Source of the DNA: Notospermus geniculatus
Taxonomy: Eukaryota; Nemertea; Pilidiophora; Heteronemertea; Lineidae
Reading direction: 5' to 3'
NCBI GenBank assembly: GCA_002633025.1
Contig: NMRB01000071.1
Location: 466,476-530,475 of the forward strand
DNA: 64,000 bases
The position numbers were made by a program, and so were the translations under genes. The first letter of the stretch is position 1; each line of letters begins with the position of its first letter. A model generated the notes under the pieces. That model made no database searches. It was not told the DNA's origin and saw only the letters and a program-made list of their open reading frames with translations. Below are positions 1 to 12,800 of the stretch, one piece after another.

Positions 1-250
1 AGCGTACTGCTTGGCTTGTCTGAAATTGTGTGAAAAAGAAGAGATTAAGAATCAGAAAACAGCACCCCAGATTAAACTTTTATTTTTAAAGACCGGTGGC
101 TTTTATCCTGAATGAGACATGGTAAGGCAAGAAAATCACTAATTCCCCAAGAAATTCTATTTGCCACCTCAAACTTTAAGGTTTGGTGCATTTTCAACCT
201 TTATTTCAATTACTGATTCAAGAATGTTTAAAACTAGGATTGCTTAAGAC

Positions 251-394
251 CTGGGGCCTGATTCACAAAGCACACTTACGCCTAAGTGTGATCTTAGTGT
301 ACTCTTAACTATTGTGTGGGGATTTATGAACAATAGTTAAGAGTACACTAAGACCACACTTAGCCGAAGTGTGCTTTGTTAATCAGGCCCCTGG
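251..394. mobile_element. Hairpin MITE with GGGGCCTGATTCA ends
   Basis: The 5' arm CTGGGGCCTGATTCACAAAG and its continuation pair with the 3' arm ending CTTTGTTAATCAGGCCCC. The arms are about 60 bases, with a short loop near 318-330. It lies left of the last visible ROCO exon. Confidence 0.75.
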
Positions 395-677
395 TGTACA
401 TGTGTATAAATCAGTGGTAGAAATTTCCATTGGAAAGTACATGACTGGGAAGCCTGTTACATTACATCTATAACTTGCTATACAAACCTCAACACTGTCA
501 AATATACCAGTATCAGTTGCCATTTTCTCCACCTCTGAGTAACTCACAACATTGGTTTTGGCACGGTGGCTGAAATAACAAAACCAATATCAATTCATAA
601 GGAAGCTTGACGATTTCTAAAACATTGGAAGGCTTTTTTCCCTGTACCATACAAAGAATAGAGACACCCAGACTCAC

Positions 678-3600
678 CTCAATATTTTTTCTTCAAAGTT
701 GAGCCAGACCTGGGGTATTTTCTCTCCCATATACTTCTGTCGTAAAGAGACTGAGAACAGCTTTTGTTGAAGTTGGTTGACCCCTGCTCCAGACCATGTA
801 CTGATGAAATGAAAACCAACAATCTGAGGGTATCTCTTCTTCAGTTCAGCCTGAGGGATGACGTAGTTTGAAACCTAGAAAGAATTTCGAACGACATTCA
901 GAAAATGTTACACGGGCACGTGATGTGGATCAGACAATCAAATTCACAGATTTGACCTTGAGGTACAATATCAAGAAATGCATTTATAACAGTGAGTATT
1001 GGTGCTAGTCAGAGAGCAGGAAGAAACCAGAGCCCCAATCAGACTCACAGAATCACTGTAAGACTATTTTGCAACACAACTAACCTGGTCCAAATGTGTA
1101 CCAACGATAATGATGGGAGCCTGCGGGGAATGGACAGAGATGGAACTGAGCCAGAAGTCTAAACCGGCGTGCTCGTAGCCGAGACGGATGTTCCACAGTA
1201 ACAGATAGACAGCTCTGTTGGACAGGAAGAACTGATGAGTGTTGTAGTAGACGGTCTGACCGGCAAAGTCCCACACGCTGTACGTGACGGCGTCATTGTT
1301 CCTCGTGACAGTCCAAGAATGAATGTCTATGCCTGAAATGGGTCAAAATTAGAACGATCATGTATTCAATGCTATTCTTTCCAGGTTTCCGCATTCGGCC
1401 ACATCTTATATGGCAACTACCGGTAAAATACAATTCCAACAATTTACAGTACAATCCCAAAAGTGCAATTCCAACAATTTACAGTATTTTTCCAGTACCG
1501 GTAGTCTGACAAAGCATGAAGTAGATGCCACAACAGCTCCAAACTGCTGTTTCCCATCCAACACAGATTTTAGAAATTCGCTCTTCCAAATGTAGTATAG
1601 GAATAGGCAGCCGCCCCTTTAAGGGCGCCCGTGTGTAACCCCCGTAGGGAAGCCCCGGATGTTGAGAGAGAGAGAGGGACCACGAGGCAACGAAGGTTCC
1701 AATGGAGGTGGTTAACTGGATGTAACTACGAATAAAACCTATAAGATGATGATTTGGTACCTCACTTGTTATCTCTACGACGATCCCACGATCCCTCCCC
1801 CTGAAGCACACGAGACAAAGAAGAAGCAAAGAAAGAGAGAAAAGAGATTTACAGCATGCCTTACCATCAGTGATTGCCTCTCCAGACTCAAGGTGGGCTT
1901 TGTTTTCCCCACTCAACAAGGCTTTCACAAGGCTGAAACAGAAGAGAAGTCATACTGAGAGGAAGCTACACTCCTCAAATAAGAACTGGGAACAGGTCAG
2001 TGAATTGTATGCTCCCCAGGAAGTTTAGGGGATATTTTTTAAAGATAGGAACAGTGATTACCATGTTAGCTCCAGCAAAGAATGCAGATGATTATTGACA
2101 TCATGATGGATGCAAATCTGCTATAAGTGCATGTCATTACCTGGTCTTTCCAGCCCCACCAAGTCCAACCATCATTAACTTGGTCCTCTTACAAGCTACA
2201 GAACCAGCAACAAGCCGCCTGAGGTAGCCCATCAAAGCCATGAAGCCTTTAGAGCAGATTTCTGGAGGTGGTGTCCTCAGGGAAGGGCAGTCATCAATGT
2301 CAAGCCCTGAAGAACCAAATGATCAAACATGAACTATGCCAAAATGTAGTCGTCACCGAACTGACGTTTTTCTTGGAAGTACCACTTCAGGTAGGCCTCA
2401 TTCATCCTGAGCAACTCTGGTCACTTAGGGTCTCTACCGCTACCTACAATGACAAGTGCAAGGGATGGAGCATTTGCATAAACCCTGCAGTTTCAGGATG
2501 GGCCTCATTTGAGAAGCCATGAAAGGGACTCACTTTCTATAGGAAGATTCCCAAGGGCCCCAGGCAGGAGCGTCAGATATGGGTTGTCATTCAGCAATAA
2601 CGTTTCTAACTTTGTGAGCTTGCCAATGTCCTCAGGGATGAGAACTAGGCCCTGGTAGGAGAGGTCGAGGTACGTCAGGTTTTCCAGTTGGAAGATCTCT
2701 GGTGGGAAACCTCCGACACTGTCAGCCGCTGAAACATAATAAAAGAGTCTGTCACACTCCACAATCAAGTGTCTGTTTTTGTAAACTTACACATTTCTCG
2801 AAGTCCAAAAACCTGACGACAGTGCTTATTTTCAACTTGATATCATCATTTCAACCTCAAACGACTGACATCTATGACGCACAGAGCACACGTGTACATT
2901 ATACATTCACATACCACTGGCTTGTAATCTCCATAGAAGCCAAATCTGGTGAAAAGTTTGTAGAGTTCAGCATTGAGTGCTGCTGTCTCATTCTCATCCA
3001 AGGCTGCACCGATCTCGTCGAACCTGGCCATCGGCGTTATATCCTAAAGGCACAAGAATAATGAACAGTGAATGGTGAAAAAAAGGGAAAATTCGAAATT
3101 CGAAGGAATTTTATCAAATGCAACTCACTTTCTGCATTTTGCAAAGTTCTTGTAGCTTTTCAGTGTCGACGTTGATGCCCTCCAGGTATTCGAGGAATGA
3201 TTCCTTCGTGACAAAATAACCCGGTTTGATCTCCAACCAAGGAACACCAGCGAGCTCCAACTTCTCAAGTTTCTTTAACTTTGTGATGGCAATGGGAAGG
3301 GCACTCAATCTTGCTCCTTTCACAGACAGGTGTGTAAGGTTGGATAAATTCTGCAGGCTTTCCGGCAACGATTCCAACAAAAGATTGTCCGCGATGAGGG
3401 TCTGGAGGGACACTAATTCGAAGACAACGTCTGGTATGGTCGTTATCTTTGTCTTACTGATATTCAGGAGAAGCAGACCTCGCTTCAGTTCGCTCAATTC
3501 GTTCGGGAGAGCCGTGAGATTTGTGCCAGAGAATTCCAACCTCGTCAAGTGAGTGCATTTTTCCAGCCCTTGCGGGATTGCCACCAACTTTGATCCATTT

Positions 3601-3842
3601 GCCCCAAACGATTCCAATCCCCTCAACTCGTCGAAGATATTACTGGGCAAAGATTCAAGTGATGGATCACACTCCACTGTCTTGAGAAATCTTGTGTATG
3701 GCTTCAGTTTTGGTGAACTCTCAAGTTGGGAAGGATCAAATGAAGTCTGGAGGATGTGTGCTGGGCACATGGTGGAATCGTCACTCCAGACGAGATGCTT
3801 GTTCTTGTGTTCAATGAACTCTTCCACCAGCTTTTCAGCACC
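678..3842 (-). other. Module 2: LRR block plus intact Roc GTPase
   Basis: Exon 3842-3129 (238 residues) carries a run of LRRs of the LxxLPxxIxxLxxLxxL kind. Exons 3043-2911 and 2728-2534 add a linker and two more repeats. Exons 2306-2141, 1932-1865, 1332-1085 and 874-678 form a Roc domain in which all nucleotide motifs are visible: GLGGAGKTS (P-loop), ITDGIDI (switch I area), VWDFAGQ (switch II) and VGTHLDQ (base recognition). Exon 874-678 covers the last Roc helix and the start of the link to a COR domain that must lie left of position 678. Confidence 0.9.
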
Positions 3843-6800
3843 CTGTAAGAATTTTAGACAATTGTTATCAAGCTCTCGAAGAGGTAAGGCAGCCAAAACA
3901 GACGACAGTCATGCACACGCAGAAGTAGCCTAAAAAGTTGTAAACCAAACAAAGTCTGGGTTCAATACCCAGAACCTAAGTGGTGGCCGGAGCTGATGTT
4001 TCCACTGCACCACCCAAACAACAAAAGTAAAGCGGCCCGTACACGATCAATATTATTGCACAATATGGGGCCCAAAATGGGGGTATGTGCTTCTGGCATG
4101 AGGGGTAGAAGAAAGATTGACAGTAATAGGGAGTTTTCGCAAAGACCCTGAAATGCCAACACGAATGCCAAACCCATTGTTCGATGCGTTTGCGTTGGCA
4201 TTTCGGGGGCTTTGCGAAAACTCTGTAATATTGCCCATTTTGAGCCTCATATTGTGTAATAATATTGTGCATGTATGGATGGCGTAACAGTAACAGTCAT
4301 GATTGCTTCCTCAAATTTTCGGATAGCCGTCCTTTCACAAGGCAGATGACAGAAGGAAGTATTGTGCAAAATGTGAACCACATGTACTGATTATACGAAA
4401 TAGCTTACCTTGGCGTAATCCCCCTTGTTTGCAAGCTTGCAATCTACGAAGTAAATCATCAGGAGTGACGTCACAGATTGCAGCAGTTCGTTGAAATAGA
4501 AGACTACCTACGTGTTAAAGAATAACAGTGTCAATACAAACAGACACAAGCCATTTGTGGACACTCAGAATAATGGCACTGAATAATACTGAGGCATACG
4601 TGTAACGAGAATATCATTTTTACCTGCTCATCACTGAGATCCAGCTCCTTGTGTTTCCTTATTATCTTGTCATATCCAGGAAGTTCCATCTTGGCGCCGA
4701 GTCCGAGGTATACCTGTGGCGCAATCAACACCTCAACGTAGGTTCTCTGCACCTTGGGTAAGTTCAACCCTTTGGCGTTTATCAAGTGAATGTTGGATTT
4801 CTCCAGGCCTGTAATGATGTCAAGAGTAGCAGAGGTCAGTCATGATGATAGGATGAGCAGTAATGACGAAGTCTGTGAATGAAAGACCAAAGCTAACCAC
4901 TAAACTCACAATTTGACTGTCCAGGGTCCAACTATCCCTGGATTACCGGTACCCACACTTTAAAATTGAGGAAACCGACATAACTTACGGCTTGTACAAA
5001 GATGCAGTGCTTGATACTGCTTCTCAACCTGGAACATCGGTTTTGATTGGAATTCGAGCATCTCTTGGTTAATCTCACGAGGCATCAGCAACATTGATGC
5101 GACGGGTTCACCAGCTGAAATTAACACCATGACAACAGGAATTTATGTGACAATTCATTCCAGGTGACATTCTGTGCAAGTTACTGGGCATATAATTGAC
5201 TAACTCAACACACGCCTGCATAAGATTTCACCAGTTCTGATCAGAAAGATCTCTCTCAACACTGAAGACAACGCCATCCAGCACTCCAGAAAAAATACCA
5301 TTCTGATTATATACGAACCATGTTGAGCAGCAATCGTGTCCATCAATTCTTCCTCGTGTTTTGGTCTTGACCTCGTGAAAGCGCTGAGAAGAGCTGCAAC
5401 AGACACAGAATTGCCATGAACGACTACTACACAGTACACTGATTGTGTGCAAAATGACACACAATATAAGCATACTATTACTAGTCTTTGAATCGAACCC
5501 ATACTTTTCAGAAGCCTTCTGGCTATTCCGTTCCTTAGTCATCAGAATCATTCAACAAGCATAACATTTGCCAATGAAGATGCCACATCTGCATTCCAGG
5601 TACCCACAACTGGGTGGAATTGAGGCTCACATCAAAAGTGGGTCTCGGATTTAGCATGCCCATGAGGAATATTTTCTTCCTAGTTTGAGCAAGCTCACCT
5701 TCTGGCGAAAGGTTCCACCGTCTGCAGTCAAAGACGTCACAGTAGGACGGCTCCCAACCTGCTCGCTGCTCTGGACTGAAGAACCACATCGGAAGCGGTC
5801 GATATGGTTTGTCATCAATGATTCTGTTCAGTGCTTCAACTGCAGAGAAATGTTGGCAACTTAAATCAAAGCACAGTAAGTAGAAACCCACTTTCCCCAA
5901 GATTTTCCAGTGAAAAGGATTTCCCAATGCTCAATTTTCTTGACAATTTCAATGAAATGAACGTTCTTAAAGTCTTTGGTGGCCCAGACATCTACCGTAA
6001 ATCATTCAACAGGTCATTCCACAAGTGCCAATAAATCAAATGTGTATTGCATTAGTATAAACATATTTCACTATTCATTAAAATGATGATATCGGTAAAC
6101 TTACTGCAACTGACACGAGGGGCACCAGGCTGGTTGCCCAGCTTTTTCCTCTTAATCATGGTTGATGTAGGGGTAGAGACATTGGCACCTGGCAAAACGT
6201 AACAAATGAACTCTGTGAATCTTGTTGGTTAGTGTCAGATCAGAGAAGAGAAGTAAAGGCTAAAATCCAACAGTACCGTAACTGCAGGATGCGACACACT
6301 GTGGAAACGTATAAAGCATCAGTTTACACAGACTTACTTTTGATCAGTTTTGGCGACAGAGATAGAACTCGGTCAGTTCCACTGGCGAACGAGTACCCGA
6401 GCGGATGCAGACGGCTGTCATTCTTTGGAATTGTCTTCTCTCCCTCATCTAAAAGAATGATATGAAATCAGCAACCAGACAGAAGCACGGTACAAGTTAA
6501 TAGTTCAGGCTTCGTTCATTCCAGGATAACAAAACATTTTCTTTTCAAAGTGGCTGTTCATTTTCGTCACTTGAGGAATCTGAGTTGTGATCCATGGGAA
6601 AATGGAAAAAGCTATGCACTTGCAAATTCCAGGGATTATTTGTTGCGGAGAATAATCGCTGCAATTTGCAGCTTCTTAACTTTCTCCATTTTCTCAAGGA
6701 TCACAACTCAGATTCATCAATTGACGAAAATGAACAGCCCCTTTATTTGTTGACATAAAATTGACTATCTCTACTAATTCCATATTCAGATCTCTAGTGT

Positions 6801-9800
6801 CCTCACACCTACCAGTCTCAAATGTGTAACTCTCCTCAGAGATGGATGTGAGCGAAGCCAACACCAGCTTATCTCTGTCCTCTTCCTTTTCAAGTTCAAC
6901 AAAGAAGTTTCCTGAAGCCAGGTCTGGGTGTGTCGAATCTAATGGCTGCTCCGTCCACTGCAAGAAAAGACTCAATGAGTACTGTACTGAATCTAAAGCT
7001 ACTGTACTAAATCTAAAGCCACCCATGCACGTTCAATATTATTGCACAACACCGAGGACCAAAATGGGGATATTGCCAATCTTTCTTCCACCCATCATGC
7101 CAGAAGCACATGGCCCATTTTGGGCCTCATATTGTGCAATAATATTGATCGTGTATGAGCAGATTAAGACAACAATGAGTACCCGGTATTGCATCTGAAT
7201 GGATGATCTGAGTAACTTATGATATATACAGTAAACATCGCATAAGTCGGAGTCGAATAACTCGGATAATCACATAACTCGGATGACCTCCCGAGGTCCC
7301 GATTTTTTCCAACGTTAATTCCATTAAAAATCATCGCATAACTCGGATCCTGTAAGTCGGATTTTCGCCTAAGTCGGATGAAAATTTGAGTCCCAGTGTA
7401 ATACATTTCCATTAAAATCTTGTCGCATAAGTCGGATGAGCATAGGCTATGCACACAATCTAATACACACATTCACAACATTTGACAAATGCATTTGAAA
7501 CTGCCGAGAGGAACACTTTTCCGTTGACTATGATCGGCAGTTTCCGTCAGCTGTCGCGTTTCTGAGAAGAAATGCGCCATCAAGATCAACAAGTATGAAA
7601 GCAGGGGCTTTATTAATGAAGCACACAGGGCTATACCCTTAGTGTCCTCTTAAAATCTATTTTTGTTGTTCCCAACACAATAGTTTTAGAGGGCCCTAAG
7701 AGCAGGTAGCCTTAAGTGTGTTCCATGAATATGGTCTCGATCTTTTTGGCAGTTCTGAGTTCATACCAATGTCGCACAAGTCAGATTTTCTCCGACTTGT
7801 ATGCCTAAGTCGGATAAAAATCCGACTTACACGTAAGTCGGAGAAAATCCGACTTACACATAAGGCGGATTTTCTCTAAGTCGGACAAAATTTGCTGGCC
7901 CACTTGCATCCGACTTATGCGATGTTTACTGTAGTACAATCAGTGGTTTGGAAACATGTTTCTTCTTGTCTTGATTTGTTTTCCAAGTCCCATCAACATG
8001 GTTAGCTCTTTTATGCCACCAAACACAATCATGGTATAAAATGTCTTTCATTTCACATGTCTCGGACATGAATGGGGAGGATCTTAAACTTCAGCTGCAC
8101 CCTACACCTACCAAAGTCGGAGTCTGTGCTATCATGTTACATGGACCCTCTCCACGAAGAGCCAATCTCAGCTTTCCTTTGTCTGCGAGATATTCAGTCC
8201 AGATTTTGACACCAGTCTTGTAGAATTCTACAGCAACTAATGACACACCCTGAAACGTGCAATGAAAATCTCTGAATTTCTTATCTCAGATCTGAGTCAA
8301 GGTCTCAAATATCTTCATGGCATTTTGCCACCATGTCAAGCAAGTAGGGATGTTTGGGGATTGAGACAAGTGCGGAGGACATAATGGAGATTGAGCGGTA
8401 TATGGTCTGTACTTACAGGTTGTTCAGTCTGGTTGTCCTCAAAAGTCACATGTCTAACCTTCACAGCGACCTCAGGTGATATGCCACACTTCCAACTCTC
8501 ATTGGAGGCTATTTGAGTCGTATTGAAGACCCAGTCTCTGCCAAAACAGCCCCGGTTTAAGCTGTACGCTATCAGTGGTTCCTTTTCTTCCCTATTGGAA
8601 AAAACGACAAGAGCAGTGATAAAATGATGTGATATGACAGGATGAAGAACCTGAAGTCTAATCCTGTTCAGTCTGGCTCTAGACTTATCTATGTAATGAT
8701 GAACACACAAACAAATTATTTGGTTCCAGTTCGTACCCAGCAGGAACGAAACAGACAAATAAGCCAGAAGGGAGGAGGATTTCAAAATGTGTTTCTCAGG
8801 ATCCCGCTGGGATCCAACAGTCAAAATGACACTTGAAAACCATTTACACCCTGGCAGTCAAATGAATCTTACCCAAGGATCCCAATGGAGAGTTGGTTCC
8901 CTTTGTAGATCCTCAAATCAAGAAAGTTGAACCTCTCTGGGCAGAAGTATATGTTTTCTACCACATACAAGTTGTTTTTGGCGATATTCAACCAACTTGT
9001 CTTTGGATTGAACACATATGCTTCAACAGCCTTCTTGCCTTTCCTTCCGTACGGTCGCCATTTGGACTCGCCGAATGAGACTGGGTGGAGCACGAAATGC
9101 ATATCCTGGAAAGTTACAAGAGAAAATTGACTCAGAACACACTGACGGAGGGAGGGAGGGGGTCATTCATACACAAGTGACAGTTCGCAGAATTAACATC
9201 GGAACATCCAAAGTGGCAGAATGATGAGAGGTTTTAAGTCAGTAGTGATCACATGATGTATTAAAGCAAATCTTATGGCACACCTAATAAAACATAGGTG
9301 TATAGTATACGTTCAGCACTAGAATGGTGTGCGGCAGTGGATGGCACATACCATCAAGAGCTGTGTGCATTTGGTACAAACTCCACAACTTGGACAAAGA
9401 GGCTGCAGTGAGTTTAATTTGCAATCACAGTGTCTGAAAAGAAATAATACGACTCACTTCACTACAGTATGTATACTTTGCCACAAAAAGGATTAGATTA
9501 CTCTAAGTGACAACAAAATTCCTAAGGTAATGTCAATGGCGAATAGGCTTTATTTCTAAGTTTTTTGCCTTCACATCCCTGCCTAGTTCACAACTACATG
9601 TAGAACATACCTAACTGTTTCACTTGGCAGTCCATTGTATTTACATTTCCTGCCACTGACCATGCACTGCTCACACAGAGCACACTTGTTGAAATCAAGG
9701 ATAGTGTCTGCCGTCGCAGCGAGGTTGGATGCCAGATGCTTGGGGATCAAGTTGTACTGGTTTTCTACAAAAGATGACCAAAATATGACATAATAACCGA

Positions 9801-12800
9801 CACCGCTCCTTTGGGCTATCAGAGTGGTGCAATGGGAACATCAGGGGCTGGTACCTATGAGGTCTCGGGTTCAATTTCCTGTCCGACATACTCTTCTTCA
9901 CAACACAGGTTTCCTCCAGGTGCTCTGGTTTCCTTCTGCTTCTATTAAATTCACCAATGTAGTCTGAGTGAAGTCACCTAATTTCTAAATTGCTAGATAA
10001 GGTCAGAGTGTGAACACTTGAAAAACATTTCTCGTTACCTGGTCCAATAATCTGCTCGATGTTCCTCGAGTAGTTGGGCAGCTCGGTGCACTTGTACTTC
10101 TTGCTGTTACACTTCATCCCCTTGCCACTGCTACCCTTACTAATGTGGACGAAGTATCTGTACACCATGTTATCCTTGACAATCTTCTTATTGCTCTTGT
10201 CACTGATACAGGTTGGACATGGAACAATAACCTGTAACCAAGTGACATCGGCATGAACAATTTTCAACTGCTTCACGATGAAACTATCAAGTCAAACTTT
10301 GTCCCCATTGACATCAAGTAAGACTCGGTGGACACCAAAGTTGAAATACGGAGGTCAGTAGACTAACATATAGAACTGAATTGGATCTTTTAACATTGTT
10401 CACAATACTGCTGACGTCAGGTTGCAGATTCTAGCGAAACCTTTTGATTGTCACACTTACGTTCGCAAAAGCATCTGCCATTTTGATAGTGTAATCCATG
10501 ATACTTGTCACGGTATTCAGCACTGACCACAAGCACTGCATACGACATCGGACCGATTCTGTACGATGAAACTCTGTACGGCAACTGAACACAATCACAG
10601 GGTCACCTGGGGAAAAACAACATTCATCTTTTCATTGCAATGCTTCAGATCTTATTATCATATGGGGTACTGATTGACAAAACTGTTATCCAAGTCAATT
10701 CATTGAAAAAGTCAAAAATCTGAGAGATTCTCACCCAAAATTCATTTCATTTTAATGGCTGTTCAAGGACTTGCACTGGAGTCACATGTAGGTCACACAT
10801 CACCATAAAACAAATCAAGGTACATCAAGTCGCAGTCACAGTTTCATACAACGAAAGCAACAACACCTACCATCTTCATCTTCATGCTGTTCCATCAAGA
10901 GATCAACCCCACCTCGCCTGAGCAGGAATCCTCGCTTCCAAAGGAGAGTGAACTTATACAAACTGGCAATCCTTTGCATGAAAGTTGGTAGCAGTGACAC
11001 CGGAAGCTCTGGTGAGAACTGGTAGTGTTTGTCACGCTGAACGCTGAATTCAGGCTTTTCTTCAACCCATATCTTTTCCTGGAATTACACACAGAATACA
11101 CAGGTCTTAGTAATTCAACATTGACCTCCAACAGACAACTGCTCTGACTACTCCCAAACACCACCAAACTTCCCAAAACAGTAAAAGGTCTTCATTGGCA
11201 GACCCCCTATCAAACAAGGAGTACTTACCCTTTCAATGCAAGGTTCATCTGGAAGATGATCTGCAACAAGGAAGACTGTAGACTGGTCACGCTTGGTGAA
11301 GCGGTCAACCTGAACTTCAATCAGTACACCCACGTCAGTAAGCAGTCTGATGATGTGCTGAAACTGAAGGAAGATGGATGGATTATCCAACTGAAATTTG
11401 CATCACTAGGCAATACCTGTTCAGTGGGGTAACTACTGCTAAATTCATGCGAGTGCTTGGGGGACGTAATGTCATCATACCCGTTCGAGTGGCGTAATGA
11501 CGTCATTCCGTCACATGACGTTGCCGATGTCACAGATGACGCGACGGAAATCTTGATGATGTCAGAAGGCCTAAACAGCACTGTTATTTTCGTTAATATC
11601 TTGATATTTCGAAAACCATAAGTCATATCGAAATTCAGGCTTCGTAAGGGCACTTCCCAGGTCTGTCTGCATGTGCATACCAAGTTTGAGGGCGATCCGT
11701 TGGTCAGTCTTGGAGAAAATCGCGAACAAACAAACAAACACACAAACTCTTGTCAAATTTTAGTATGATTATGACGTCATGCAGTGCATTTATGTACACA
11801 CACTAGTGTATGCAAACACTCTATAAAACACTTTTCCAACAAACGACTACCTACCTGTTCCTCATCAACAAGCTTGCCTTCGTGGTAAATTGCCATCAGT
11901 GATTTCCTCAGTGTTTCCTCAGTCCACATAGGTTGGTCTTTGCTGATGAACCGGATCTGTTTGGCCAGGTTATCCTTCGGCGGTGGCGGACGCATGATCA
12001 CTGCTATCACTTGGCTGAACCATTTCAGGTCTGTCAGAAAAAGGTCATCCTTCTGGTTTGGGAAGTACATCACCTTGCCCTGGAGTACAAAACGTGGTAC
12101 TTCTATTATGCCGTTTTCATCAGTTCAGATCAGTGAAATATTTGGAATGGAACAACTCTTCTTCAGACCCTGAGCACAGACGAAAATTAAGTCCCACAGA
12201 GACCCCCCTCCCCCGGCATGTTTCAGAGATGTACAAAAACCCACCCTGCGATGGAGCTCCTCAACAATTTTCTTGACAACGGGCTGAGTCATGTTCGACA
12301 AATGGAATCCACACTTTTTGGCGTCATCATCCACCCGCTGTAAGACTGTCGACAACGGCTGGATTCTCTCCGTTTTCTCACAGATTTTACCAGCAACTTC
12401 TTCAGTTTCAGCACAAGTGTATGACATCCACACAAAGTTCTTCACAGCAAACAAAGCATCTTTGAACATTTCACTAGGCTCAGGCTGAAACGAAGACAGT
12501 GCATTTGATTTAATGTGACTACTGTCGAATGGCTTGTATTCACTGACATGCCTTTTCTTTGCATTGTGCTTGCATTGGTGTAAAGCCGCTCTCACACCTG
12601 CGACAGTTGGCCTGCGTTTAATTGCGATAGACAATCACAGGTGTACTGTCGCAAATTAACACAAACTATCGCAGACCTTGCGATAATATTACAGACAGTC
12701 GTGTATAAGCGTGAAATTTTGGGAATGTTCAAAAAATTTAACCTTGTAGCAAAGCAATCACAGATTTGTCGCAAAATATCGCACAATGTCACAACATATT

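Noticed and set aside
3226-3933. Two plus-strand frames over the LRR exon
   Set aside because: Antisense shadows of the ROCO LRR exon, whose minus frame has clear repeats.
11640-11756. Short minus frames with Arg/Phe-rich products
   Set aside because: Lie in an intron within an interspersed-repeat fragment ending in (AACA)n.
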